This document shows, one piece after another, positions 36,301-49,783 of a stretch of 64,000 bases of DNA. The translations under genes were made by a program, and so were the position numbers. Origin of the DNA: Ascidia mentula (taxonomy: Eukaryota; Chordata; Ascidiacea; Phlebobranchia; Ascidiidae). The stretch spans positions 21,093,001-21,157,000 of the forward strand of contig OX387202.1 of the NCBI GenBank assembly GCA_947561715.1, written 5' to 3'. The notes under the pieces were generated by a model. The model saw nothing but the letters and a program-made list of their open reading frames with translations. It searched no databases and was not told where the DNA came from. Position 1 is the stretch's first letter; the number at the start of each line of letters is the position of its first letter.

Positions 36301-37562
36301 GACACAGTTTTGTCAAAAATTGCCACAAGACGACAACGTAAATATGCTTCAACACCTGGAAGGTAAATATAACATTTTGTAGCATGATTGAAGTTCAAGT
36401 TTCTTGTATTTCAGTATGGACAATGTCCAAATCCGCAGCACAGTTTCAACTGATCAACTAGTATTTGCTGCACAGGTAACCACCAAACCAATGTGACTAA
36501 ACCAATGAAAAAACTTTTTTTGAGAAATTTTCAAATTTTGCAATTCATATTTCCAGCAAGCAATTCAAGTGAATGATAAAAGAGACCATTTAAGAAGTAA
36601 CAGTAAAGCTGAATCCATTGCATCATCCCAAAGTACCAACTCAACTTTGACCCCTACACATTCACCAAGGAGTATCCGAAAATCAGAAAAATCTGACGCA
36701 TCGTCCCGAAGCCGGAGAAGCAACAAGAAAAATCACCGCCATGCTCCTCCAGCATTAAATGAAGAAGGTGTTTGTTGTTATGATTTAAACATTGATGGCA
36801 AATCTCTTACCTGTAGAATTTTGGTAATTTGTGAAATACACATGTGGTTGATTATTTTTTTCAGTGAGCTGACCTTATGAGTCACTCTTTTGACTTGTAA
36901 GGTCTCATCAGTGCAGCTTTGTTTCCACCTTGTTATCTCCATACACCCTAGTTTGGTGCCCAAACGGATAGTCACCACAAAGTGGAAGTCTTTGCCTGGC
37001 TGTTTGGTCGGCAAAGTCATCCAAGAGTCACACCAAGCTGCACTTATGAGATCAAAACAGTCTGTTCGCAGCTTACTGAAATCATACATTATTGGCTCCA
37101 CTTGCTTATATTTTGATTATTTTCTTTCAAAGATGAACTTAGTGGAATCCTGCAAAGACTTTCTCTTGAAAAATATCATCCAATATTTGAAAAACAGGAA
37201 ATTGACATGGATGCATTCCTTACATTAACCCACGGAGATTTAAGTGAACTGGGTATAACTCAAGAACTTCCTCGACAGCAGATTCTCCAAGCAATCAGTC
37301 AAGTTAAGGTAAACATTGTATCTAAACTTATAAATAAGGGTTTGTTGGACTTTTAATGTCTTCAGGACAATAAGGAGAAGTCAGGTGGAAATATATTTAT
37401 GGGGGAACAAAGAACAGCATCAATATCTGATCCTGGTGAGACAAACGTTGTGTTTTGTTTGTCTGCTATATAAAGTTTTAAAACTAAATTAGCATACGGT
37501 TTTGTTTAGATAAATCATCGGCTCTGTGGTCTTACAGTACCTTGCCACATATCTCATCCTGA
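33366..37562 (+). CDS. ANKS6: ANKS6-like ankyrin-repeat and SAM protein
   Basis: Nineteen exons join with consistent phases: 33366-33440, 33559-33679, 33781-33953, 34128-34323, 34378-34533, 34595-34636, 34692-34896, 34957-35054, 35119-35277, 35517-35678, 35738-35775, 35828-35992, 36049-36232, 36287-36362, 36415-36475, 36557-36767, 37133-37308, 37366-37435 and 37510-37562, giving 806 residues (human ANKS6 is about 870). The first 400 or so residues are ankyrin repeats ([48 protein letters not shown]). A Ser/Arg-rich disordered middle follows. Near the C-terminus is a SAM domain whose [18 protein letters not shown] and RQQILQAIS segments closely resemble ANKS6. ANKS6 acts at the ciliary inversin compartment with NEK8 and ANKS3/BICC1. 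ANKS3 is the alternative, but the SAM sequence favours ANKS6. Confidence 0.9.
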
Positions 37563-37814
37563 ACAACAAACTATTGCAATTCTTTATTTACAATCCTTGT
37601 ATTTTACCTACAAAGTGTCTTTTTGTATTGTAACAAGTTGCAACATTATGCAATTTTAATACAAATTATTGCTGTCATACACAAAACTGGCTACTGGTTT
37701 TATTTACATCATTACACACTGCATAAAAAATCAGAGAGTGCAGTCAACGAGTTGGAGAATTAGAATACAGCTGAATAATTCTGTCACATATCCTCAAGTT
37801 TAACAGTTCAAAGG

Positions 37815-38733
<919 letters not shown>

Positions 38734-39150
38734 TGTCAGAAGTCTTAAAACCTCTAAGCTTTCTAGAAAAACGGAAAACAAAAATTTATCAACCAGATGT
38801 TGGTTGGTTCGGAAGCTACTGCTGGACCGGGTCACAAGAGTCTTTTGCTTCTTTTCTTGAAAAAAAATTCCGTTTGGATGTTTTAACCCATAGACTACAC
38901 ATAGACGATAAATAACTATTTTTTACACTTGTTTTCAAATAGTTAAAAAAGCGATGGTATTATTATAAATTTTATCACAAAAAATTATATAAACTTTAAC
39001 TTGGGTGGTCCGGATTGCAGGAAACACGACAGTTTTGTTGACTGACGTCCCGTCTGATGATTGTTCTTCTTATATTGAGTTGACCTTCCCGATATTTTTA
39101 CTTTACTGTTGGATTACACGTTTATCTGTATTCAAGCCAATGCTACATAA
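38734..39150. promoter_or_regulatory. Shared upstream region of PEF1 and DIXDC1
   Basis: The start codons of PEF1 (-) and DIXDC1 (+) are only 417 bp apart with no other gene between, so this stretch should contain both promoters. I see no convincing TATA box. The role is inferred from position only. Confidence 0.45.
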
Positions 39151-42100
39151 ATGGAATTACAGGTGTCTACCAAGCAAATAGTAATCAAATCTAAAGGGTA
39201 AAAGTATTCATAAACAATATATTTTATTTTGCAGGAACAAATTAAAGCTTACACAGCTTGGGTGAACAGCCAACTTAAGAAAAAATCACTGCGTATCACA
39301 GACTTTGAAAACGATTTGAAAGATGGAACTATGTTAACTAAAATTGTTGAAATAGTTTGTAAGAAAGGCTTCTTTAATGTAAAACTAGATAAATAATCTA
39401 ATAAGACCGCGGATAAAATGTAATAGCAAGTTTTACCGATAATTCAAGCAAAAATAATTAACCCAGACTTAACATACATAACTGTTCGCTAGTCTGTACA
39501 ATTAACATATAATAATTTTCTACTCAAACCTATCTGGATGACTGGATTAGGCTCAGATTTGAGTATGTAACAGCTGGGATGAAAATGAGTTATGGCCCAA
39601 GATTTTTTTATGCTTGGCATTTTGTCAATGTACAATTTTTAAGTGTGGTAATGAAAGTTCATGTTTTCAGGTGGCCATCACATAAATTCAGTAAAACCTG
39701 AAACAGACCAAGAAAAAAAGCAAAATGTATCAAAAGTAATTGATTTTATGAAAAGTCGTGGAATTAAGCTCCACCACATCACAACTGAGGGTGAGCTGTA
39801 GAATTAATTGGAAATTAAAATTTGTTTTGAACATGGGAATATTATATGTTTAATTGTACTTTGTTTATTTACCAGAAATAGTGACTGGGAATGTCAAAAG
39901 TACAATGCAACTTATCCTAGCATTGGCAGCCCATTTTAAACCAGCAAGTATTGGTGGAAAAAAGGAAACAATTTATACACCAAGGTAACTTTTACTTGTT
40001 GCCCAAGTCAGAGACTTCATAAAACAGTTAATTATAATTTAAGACAGAAAATTGTTGTTTAGTTCAGAAGAAAAAGTCACCCAGAAAGTTGTAGAACATA
40101 AAAATGGTATGTTCATTGTCTTTCAAAAATTTTATGGTTTGGGGTCATATAAAAAGTCAATTCTTTGTTATATCATTAGGTTTGCAGGTTTGGGGTCAAC
40201 CCAACCCGGGCTGCCAAGCTTGCAAACCTAATGATTGCGATACGATAGCTGTGATCGCCCAGCAAGGACCAAGTGGGGCGATCCTGCCAACCATGCCCTT
40301 TGCATGAAATATTACTGCATCCTTTTTTATATTTGTTTAATTGCTAAGGCAAGAGATCGTATCAAAAAAATATGTGTTTCTGGATTAATAAACAAAAAAA
40401 TACTTTTGCAGGATTAGATTTTTCGAAGGAAATGAATGAAATTCAAGACCTTGCTCTTGAACTGCAGAAAATTGTAAGAGAACAAATGCACTAATCAAGA
40501 TTTGATTTATATTTTATAATTTATAGTTGTTGCTGGAGTCTGAAGGAAGACAAATATGTGGAATGAATTTTGAAGAAGATCTTATTATTGCCAGGGCAGA
40601 ACTTAACATATTGTTGGAGGAAAAACAACGGCAGGAGGTAAAGCAATGCAAACAGACGTTTTACTCGCGACTTTGTCTGGTGTTAGCCCAATCATAAATT
40701 AAACAAAATGCATTGTCAACCAAAAGTGTCAATATTGACAAAAACGTCTGGAGAATGTCTTCGTTATTTTCAAATTATGCATTTAACTCAACTTGTTTTT
40801 GTTTTGATAGAAAGAACTAATAGGAGTACGTCAAAATTTAAAAGATTTTGTTACATCAAATTCTGCTCTGAAAGTTAGGTTAAAACAGCAGGAAGATGAA
40901 CTTTCTTTCTTGCGACAAAAACTTCTGCATAGCAACCTCGCTAGGGACAAATTAAAATCTGAAAAAGTGAGTATGAAGTTAAAAGTGGTTTTAGATAATG
41001 TTAAGTTTTCCTTCAGGCAGAGCTTTTTGTTGAATTGGATGACACAAAAACTCAATTTGAGGAACTTCGGAATCAAAGTCGCAACATTGATTTAAAATGC
41101 AAACAATTGGAGAATGACTTTGTGCAAGCACAGGTATTAAGCTGGGTTGAAGTGGTCACCGTTTTCATAAATTTTTCTTTTAGACTGAACATATTAGAGC
41201 CATTTCAAGAAAAGACAGAGAAATTAAAGACCTCCAAAGACAACATGTAAGGTTGTTTACTTTAATAATGTGTAGTTCAGATATTTTGTTAACCCTAATT
41301 GGTTTTATTCAATATCCGGTCTCAATGGATAATTTATGAAAATTCCCTAATTTTGATAATGTTAATTAGAAACAGTTGTACCGAATACTGGTTTGTATTT
41401 TTGCTGTAGTAACGCAACTCTACTTTGCAATTCGCATTTTTTCCCCAAACGCTGCCATATTTAGATTTCCAATATATTGCCTATGTTGGTTTTTGGCAAT
41501 GTGAGGTTATAATTTCCTGTCGCAATTTTAATCATTTTATTCAGAGTCCTGGATTGAAGTTGGCAGATTCAGTTTTTCATGAACCTAACCTGAGGTATGT
41601 AAGTACAAGATCAAGTGTGTTCAGTCATGTGTGACCATGGTATTTCAGGCTTTCACCGAAAAGATCTTCTGGGTTATCACGTGGTTCGCCTACCTTGTCT
41701 CGGAAATCCCCTGTTTCGAGAACTAATCCACCTCGCCGACGTGGGCATTAATATGACGTCACAATAGAGTACAATATTTCTCAATCCGTTTATTTTTTTA
41801 CACAGGTAAAGTATCGGAAAATACACAAACAAGAATATTGTATTTTACCGACCGAGACATGACCCCAGCGATGGCCACTATTTCGAAAAGGTACATCACA
41901 ACAAAACATAATCAACATTGTGACATCACAAACGTTATTTGTTACCAGTGTGGGAGACATAACGCTTGGTGAATTTAAAAGCGCAATAAAAAAGCAGGGA
42001 GACTTCCGATATATTTTCAAAGCTCTTGATCCTGAACTTGGAACAGTTAAAGAAGAGGTAGTGACATGACGTCACCCACGTTGTTACAGGTGACGTAAAA

Positions 42101-42198
42101 GATACTGTTTTTTTTTACAGATTTTTCATGATGATGACGTAATACCGGGGTGGGAAGGAAAAATCGTGGCTTGGGTCGAAGAAGAATTACACGTTTAA
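39151..42198 (+). CDS. DIXDC1: Dixin (CH plus coiled coil plus DIX domain)
   Basis: Fifteen exons: 39151-39162, 39235-39358, 39671-39790, 39876-39984, 40063-40106, 40412-40473, 40527-40637, 40811-40966, 41017-41133, 41184-41246, 41545-41594, 41649-41740, 41806-41890, 41949-42057 and 42121-42198. Phases agree and give 443 residues. The N-terminus is a calponin-homology domain ([17 protein letters not shown], then [15 protein letters not shown]). The middle is a long coiled coil. The C-terminus is a DIX domain ([33 protein letters not shown], then [14 protein letters not shown]). Dixin links actin or tubulin to Axin and Dishevelled and promotes Wnt/beta-catenin signalling through DIX-DIX polymerisation. 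The four-residue first exon is supported by an ATG, donor and phase but is the least certain part. A 3' AATAAA lies at 42375-42380. Confidence 0.94.
40174..40363 (+). other. Cluster of perfect inverted repeats in DIXDC1 intron 5
   Basis: A 13-bp perfect pair (CATTAGGTTTGCA at 40174 and its complement at 40221) encloses a GC-rich, partly self-complementary loop. Directly after it, an 8-bp pair GATACGAT/ATCGTATC (40239 and 40356) encloses another pair GATCGCCC/GGGCGATC (40253 and 40276). This is GC-richer than the rest of the intron. It could be a foldback element remnant or an RNA structure. Confidence 0.5.
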
Positions 42199-42360
42199 TG
42201 ACGTCACACAAAACCTTTTTCAATCCACAAATATTTTATGAACCTCAAAGTTATATGTTCTGTGACGTCATTACTGTGAATGGTGCAATTATGATTTCTT
42301 TACTTCTGTTTGATTGGTCGGATGTGAGGAACCACAAGTTCCTAATCAAATATCTTCAAG

Positions 42361-45300
42361 TTATTTTTGTATGAAATAAAATGTTAACTGCCTTACCTCT
42401 GCAAATGGTTGGTCGTTCAGTAGCCCGAAAATATCCCCGTATGAATATGCGGGTGAGTCGTCACCTTCTCCATTAGTCGGCTCCGGTGATGTTGGGGTCA
42501 GTTCATGCTGGGCAGGCCGGGCTACACCAACATAAAATATTTAACAAATTCGCGGTTGTTACAAACGCTCACCTTCGTTACAGAAATCTTCACTCCGTTC
42601 CTCAATGTTCTCCCCAAGCTCGCAAATAGCTGTTTCCAATCGACAACGGTTCATGTAAATGAGACCATTTGACCCACAAATAGGTGGGCCATCGAACCCA
42701 CAGTCGTGAGAACAATGACATTCGTTATATTCATCCGCACAGTTTCCTCCGCTACAATGTGTCGCTGACTCTAATTCATTCATTGTTGCGTCACAACACG
42801 AAAATTTGCAATATAAAAGAACGTACCTTGTCGATTTGTTACATCACAATCTGTGTCATTGTCGCATATCTGTTGCATCATGTCAGGTGGAGGTTGGTAG
42901 ATGTATTCGGCTTCGTATTCTACAGTAAAAGTTTGTAATGTGACATTTTTAAACTTTCTTCAAATGTTACCAGGCTCGTAGTAATCATATATCCTTGCAG
43001 ATTGCGGTTTTGCCTTTCCCACTTGGTGAACTTGGACAATCTTAAACCTCACACAGGTTCGGCAAAAGCTGGAAATTTCATCAAAGTAAAACAATACGTG
43101 GCGATCTGTAACTTCACATCGCTTCAGGTTTACGGTGTCGCTTTCCAATGCCTGGAACAAAAATTTAAAGTCTTAATTTCTGCCGCAGATCACATCAAGT
43201 ACAAAACCTGTTGTATGCTTTCGCGATGTGCTGCAAAACCAGACAATAAGTTGAATTCTAGAACTGCCATGTTCGACGAGCCGTGGTGGAGCCAGCGAAC
43301 ACATGCCGAAATTTCGTATGTGACGTCATGATGTCGGTTAATGACGAAACCATCACCTGAATAAAGGGCGGGTAACAATGGATTAAAAAGCTACACGCCA
43401 AGAAACCATTGATACTCACTGGTAGCTTGATTGGTGAGGGTTACAAGTTGATGGTGTATGTTGATGTAGAATGACGGGCTTGGATTAGGGTCGGGTATAT
43501 TGTAAGTTACGTCAATCTGGTAACAACTTAAACATTGTAACTCGAACATTCGTTGTTACACTTTAACCAAACCTGCAGAAGAGCACATCCATCACCAGTA
43601 GCTTCAACAAACATCGTAGTTGGGAGGGACGGAATTCCCGCCCGCTGCATCACTTCGCAGTTCTCATTGGTCAGTTCAAACTGACGTTCATAATCAAGAT
43701 TGGTGGAAGCAAGTGTGACGTCAAGGTTTACTCCATATATATAAGAAGATATCGCATATTCCGACAACGATTGAAGCGCAACACAGGTGTCCTGTTTATA
43801 AACAAACGAATAAACAATGCATTTTGTCACGTCATCAATGAAAGAAGACCTGGGTTGAAGAGAATCCTCCAATAGCATTTCTTTTTTGGGAGAGCCATTT
43901 AACAATAGGAAGAGCTGCTGTTATGTTCCTCATTTGTGTGTACGTCAACAATGCGTATGACGTCATTTCTACTTCAGCCGAGGCCACTACGTCACAGAAG
44001 CATAATTGTTACGAAATAATACTCACGACAAACACTGATACCTGTTTGTTTCATGGAATCCGCAAATGTGAAGATTGTGTCTACGGGAACGGACATGCTC
44101 CAGTGCCTCATCCCGCTACCATTTATCGCTTTCAACGATAAACGATGCAAAGCTTGGGTGGCGAAATCGCTTTCAAGCAAAGTTAAAGCATAAGCGCTCA
44201 ATGCGGAGGTGTAGGAATCCATATCTTCGTGGACTCGAGATTCCAAGAACTCCTTTGCTTTCATGACAGCTATCTCTTCATCCTGAGTAAATCTAAGTTT
44301 AACAACAGCTAATATGTCCGACGACGTTAATCTCACCTCGCGTTCTAATCCCGCCTCGAGAAGTGCAATTGTTACGTAAGCAGTAAGTGCTACGTCACTA
44401 TCGACTCCGGCTTGTATATCTTTGTTCCAAATCCTTCCCACAGCAGGGAAAGCCCCGTTTTCTTGTTGCCATGAAACAATCCACTCTTTTGCGTCATGGA
44501 GTTCAGCCGGGTCAATGTAAATGAAGTCACGTGCTTGAGAGAATGATTTCAGCACAAATGACGTCAACCTGGGGATAAATCATAACTTGTTGTAAATGAC
44601 ATCATAACTTGTTGTAAATGACATCATAACTTGTTGTAAATGACATCATGACTTGTTGTATTAACATTACCACATGCTTCCAGATGAATCTCTATCACCA
44701 AACGCACTGTACGAGTCGTCCCTCCTCTTGTAAGTAAGCTGTCTCTGGTAACCTATCACATTAAACAAGCCACAATAATCGAGTCATTGTTGCTTTGTAA
44801 GTGACGTCACCTGTTTGTAAATAGTGTAAAGCTTCCGCTCTTACGTCATCAGTGATTTGTTTTGTGGCTTGAAGGTATCGGAGGACGTAAATGTTGGGAG
44901 AGAAATTGGCAAGGTTTTGTTCCCCGCATCCGAATGGCAGACGGAGCAAGTTGTTTAAATTGTTCAAAGTCGGTCCCATGACATCGCCTGAAACCATGTT
45001 GATTCACCTCATACAATAGTTAATAAATATCATGTTGGTAACCCTGGTTTACCGATGTTTGAATTTAAAATATTTCGCAACAGAATGTTCACTCACCTAT
45101 CATTGATGCGATTGCCCGAGCTGACCCAGGGATGGTGTTTAACGGCAAGCTCAATTGAAACATTTCAGAAAACGACCCCCCTCTTTCTGTAAGTGGTTTA
45201 ATCACGGTACCAAACTTAATGAGTGGAAAATAAAAACCTTGATCTTTTAAAATACCTTCTTTTTTCCACAAACGAAACTCCCCTGTAGCGCCATCGCTGG

Positions 45301-48300
45301 TGGCAAACCCAACATAGAGAACACTTTCTCTAGCTTCGTCACTCGGTTCCCGCCACTGCATGAAGTGAGTCACATGATCCTGCGATCTTCCCCTCCCCAC
45401 CTGGATGTTTCCGTCTGTCCACGTGACCCAGAACGGACGAAATTCGTCCCCCGACAAGATCTGATTGGTTGCGGCGGTGACAAGGTTTTGCGAGTCACGT
45501 GATATCCAGGACCTTGAATTTCCTGAACCTCCCAGAACGATCTCGTATGAAACGCTAGAGGCGCTCTGCTGTGACGTCAGTATCAGATGTACGTTGTTGC
45601 TTGCTGTAATTGGATCTTATGTAGTTATGGTTCCGCATGACTGCATTGTATTTTACCTTTAACGAGGAACTGGAATCCTGTTACATTTGATGGAAGCCTG
45701 ACGAATTGGAATGTGTAGGATGAAGGGGTTGTCAGGTTGATTCTTTCATTTGGACAAAAATAAACACTATGGGTGTATTCGCGGGAAATTCCCTCGGCCT
45801 ATAGACAGAAAATTGTTGAGAAACAAAACAAGTTAAGTTGTGGAGTCAACCCTAACCCACCTCCACAAGCACTGATCTGGTTACTGCATCAGTAGCTATT
45901 GTCTTCTCAACTTGCCGGTTGCTAGGGCAACATGACGTCACTCCGTATATTGCGTCTGCCGTTGCTGTATAGGATATGTATAATTAGGTTACTGCGTAAA
46001 TACATGACGTCATAACTGTACCCGAAATGTTTGAGTTTCCAAGGTAACCAAACTCGACAATAGCATGTGTTGTCTGTGTCATGCGTGGATGAATACAAAA
46101 ACGTTGTATCATTATGTTTGTTCCGCGATTTTTAAATGAAGCTCCACGGGAAATAAGGACTCTTACTTCGGCCTATGAAAAAAATACTCGTTTCGAAAAC
46201 ATAGATTTGTTGATGTTACAAGAAATACCTGAACACAAGTATCCAAGTAGTTGTAGACTGTCACCGGGATTCGAACCTGTTCCCCTCTGATCACAGAGTA
46301 CGGAAGATTGAAGTCAACAAAGAAGTGTTTAAAAGATCTGACAGTGGTTGGTTCGGAAATTCCAATTCCTCTGCTTGGATTTAGTGAGACAGCATTCGCT
46401 TGCCAGGTAGTAATTGAGTCTGGAGCTTTTAAGCTTACGTTGTGGCTCCCTGAACTACAGGAGAATTTATTAACGTCAAACATATCAAAATGTGGCAACT
46501 AACTTTGTTTGAAAACATTTCCAAATCCAAGTCTCGGGGAAATATGTTCTGTGACGTCTTCGAACTCTGAAATAATTTTTTCTTATTTAACAACGATTTC
46601 ATGACCCCCCAATATTTACCTGTTCCTTTGACTCCGAGCTTCGTTTCGTGGGACGTCCTGCGTTCGAATCGCTTGTTGCATTGATTGACGTAATAATTGT
46701 GGAAACAATTGAACATTCATCTTGTAATCTAGTTTAATGACGTCGGTCATGACAACTAGGCCTGATTCGAGAAACGCGTATTTTGCGTCACGTGATATGT
46801 CCCACCACATGTTTGCACTTCGTCTGGCACGTGACAATCTCCACCAATCAACGCCTTGCTCGTACGGCAAATTGTTGAGGTCGTAATTTTGCATTTCGCG
46901 GAATATCTGCAGAAAGATTGATAAAAAGGGCACGAACGCATTACCACTAGTAACCTGTTCTACACCAATCATGTAACCGGGTTTCATCACGTGAACACTC
47001 CTGTCAACCATGGCCAAACAAACACATGATTCTTCTGATGACCTCACAGAGATATTGACGTCATCGCCTGGTCGTAATTCGGATGGATCACTTTTTACTT
47101 CAACCTACGAAATTGGTTTATGTGATATTTTTATGATGACGAGATGGTGACGTAGATCCGACCTTGTTCTGCAGTTCCTGTTTAACCGGAAGTTGGATAC
47201 TGTCAGCAATCCCCTCTCCATTCTCTCTGACGTAATAAACCAGCATTCGGGACATTGGTGCCATTTCCGGGATGACGTCAATCACAAGTGAAATTTGACA
47301 AACCCGATTGTTGACGACTTAGTGATGTCAAAATATACGTTACTAATTACTCTGATGGCAGTCGAAAATAAAGCATGTACCTTCGTTTGCATTGGACCGT
47401 AACGGAATAGGTGAATCCCCAAACGACGCAGGTGATCGTTTGTGACGTGATCCGTGCGGATGTACACGTCTACTTCCGGTTTGTACAATGTTCCCACGGG
47501 AAAGTATTTCGTAGTATAGTGTAAAGTTGCAAGGACAGTTTGACTTTATGAGAACTTTCACTGGTGCGCCAGGCTGTGTAAGGTTTTTAATTAAACAAGT
47601 TTTCTGGTTAATATTTGACCATGACTTACAGAGACCGGAACGCCAGGGCCTTGCGCAAGTATGTGGCAGTTGCTTGGAGAAAACCAATTATACAAATTCT
47701 TGTAGATTGTGATGTTGTTTGTGGAAAGTTCACCAGATACAGCGTAAACACTTGCCTGGAAGGAAAGTTAAAATTCGAAGCGAAATTGAGTTGATATGAA
47801 GAAAAACTTACTTCGATCCAAACAACGTTAGAACTCCGAGGTAACCCTGGTACAGTAAACGAAATTATTCCATCTGCATTTGAACTTAATTGTTGCTGGT
47901 AGAATCTTTCTCTATTCACTGCGACACTTAACACCAATGTTACGTCTGTTGCAGCGGAACCGTCAAGGTTGAGGGCTTTTATCTTTCCTTTGAATGGGAT
48001 TCCAGGTTTGAAATGAGCTCTTGTGTCTTTGGTATATTCTATATCTATTTTTTGACGGGATACTGGCATTGTGTCGTCAAAGGCAGTGAATTGCGAGCCA
48101 TCTTCGGCGGTCACTTGAGCAAATATGGAAAGAGCTCCCATGAAATAAGCGCTGATGTCTGGAGGAAGAAGTTGGCTCATGCAAACTCTAAAGCGAGATC
48201 TTCCGGCGATCTGTAATGTTTATTACGTCATATTGTTTTAGGGTGGCAGAAAAAAATTCATTGAATTACCGATAAATTACGGACAATCGTCGGTCCTCTG

Positions 48301-49783
48301 TCCAAATAACGAGTTTTCGAATACCCGACACCATGCACTGTCATGTTGACCTTAAGCTGACCTTGCAAGGGCTCCCCGAACACGTGGTAAGCACTAACCG
48401 ATATTTCTTCACACTCTTGTCGGAAATATGGCGGGACCTTAATGCCGACTTCAAACTTTGGCAAAACTTCACAGAAAGGAATAATTTAGATTGTATTCGT
48501 GCAACATTGTTTACGTTCAAACCGTATTTTTGTATTTCGAAGGTGGCGTTGTAAGACTGACGCTGAACTTCAGCGAATATCCTCCATCTCCCCAAGATAG
48601 GTTGAACGGATAACGGAAATGAAAACGAAACAACGCCTAAACAACACATATAATCTATGTAATACGTAACAACCATTACATTATCACGTCACATACCACA
48701 ACAAAATGGTTGCAGGTCTACCCATTGTTGCATTCTGACGTCATTGGGAGCCTAAAATGGCCGCAAAATAACAACACGTATTCTGTAAACGGAAACAAGA
48801 CTACTTACCACAATGTACGCTGTTACCTGCAAAAAGGGAGTATTTAGACATTGCAGAGCACGATTTATGACGTCATAACTTACATTATCTCTGACTGGCT
48901 TTAGATCGCGATCCACGATAAAAACGTTGACGTTTACTGCAAAACAAATTTGAACTTGTTACACCTCCAACCGATGTTTATTACGTCACAGTACCTGTTT
49001 GTGCCGGTTTATAGATGGGTTTGTCTGTCTGAATGAAAGCGGAAGTCCCTTTGGCGGCGATTGTGACGGACGTTGAATTGTAGAACCGGAACCCTGTTGT
49101 CATGTGACAATTTCCACAAACTCTGAGGTTTGCCTTCCCTGCTATGTTTGCTGGAATCTAGAACAGTTTAATTGTTCAATCGATTGCTGATTGTTTGCCA
49201 ATAGTCGACATTACGTTTAAAGTTAATGAACCAGAACGTATGACGTCATCCGACATGCTGACGACAATGTTTTCCCGAAGATCGACAAGCTTAACGTTGA
49301 CCCTCACTGATTCGGGATGGTTGAATATTCGAATATTGATCACGTGGTCCACACCAGCTCGAAATACGGACGGTGACGTCACAATATAACCGCTGAAGCG
49401 AGACGGTCAACAAATCAATCAGACGATACAGGAAACGTTTGAAGTGTGCCGGAACGTTATGCCCGAACTCCGACTGCCGCATTTACGTTTGTGGTCTCTA
49501 TGACGTTTGTGACGAGTATCCTACGTATCTCGTTTATATTTGTTTAAAAATATTTGATAGAATATTATTTTATGGGATAGATTAGCTAATTCTTTAGTCG
49601 GACAAGAACGTTTAGATTTTCCACACATTTATACATTTGTTTTTTGTATAGATCATGTTGGTAAAAAAACAATGAAAAAAGTACCAGAAAGAGTGAAGCA
49701 TCCACTTACCTTTGCGAAAACGCTGCTGCGTAACTTATAAGCTCACAAACGAAAACAGAAATAAATATTCTTGAGAGCTTCAT
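42361..49783 (-). CDS. CPAMD8: CPAMD8-like alpha-2-macroglobulin/C3 family thioester protein
   Basis: A large multi-exon gene on minus. Signal exon 49783-49710 starts [20 protein letters not shown]. Macroglobulin domains follow (49392-49215, 49157-48995 with [15 protein letters not shown], and many exons to about 46160). An MG6 region ([13 protein letters not shown]) holds a dibasic site RARR-S. The thioester exon at 44987-44811 has PFGCGEQN at 44918-44932. The TED continues through 44567-43992 ([14 protein letters not shown]), then a receptor-binding domain (about 43530-42960). The Kazal module is at 42770-42573 ([20 protein letters not shown]). A short acidic tail reads to a stop at 42361, or splices at 42397. 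An A2M backbone with a C-terminal Kazal domain is the CPAMD8 architecture. It should be a secreted protease-trapping or innate-immune protein. I did not resolve every exon boundary. Confidence 0.87.
44579..44660 (+). repeat. 22-bp tandem repeat in a CPAMD8 intron
   Basis: Nearly four copies of CATAACTTGTTGTAAATGACAT, the last with one change, lie in the intron just upstream on + of the thioester-proximal exon. Confidence 0.9.

Noticed and set aside
46255-46290. tRNA-like GGGATTCGAACCTG word
   Set aside because: It is also within a CPAMD8 coding exon; no cloverleaf can be drawn around it.
46645-46680. SINE-like B box (CGTCCTGCGTTCGAATCG) in the CPAMD8 region
   Set aside because: It lies inside an exon in the coding frame of the protein and has no A-box partner, so resemblance is probably chance.
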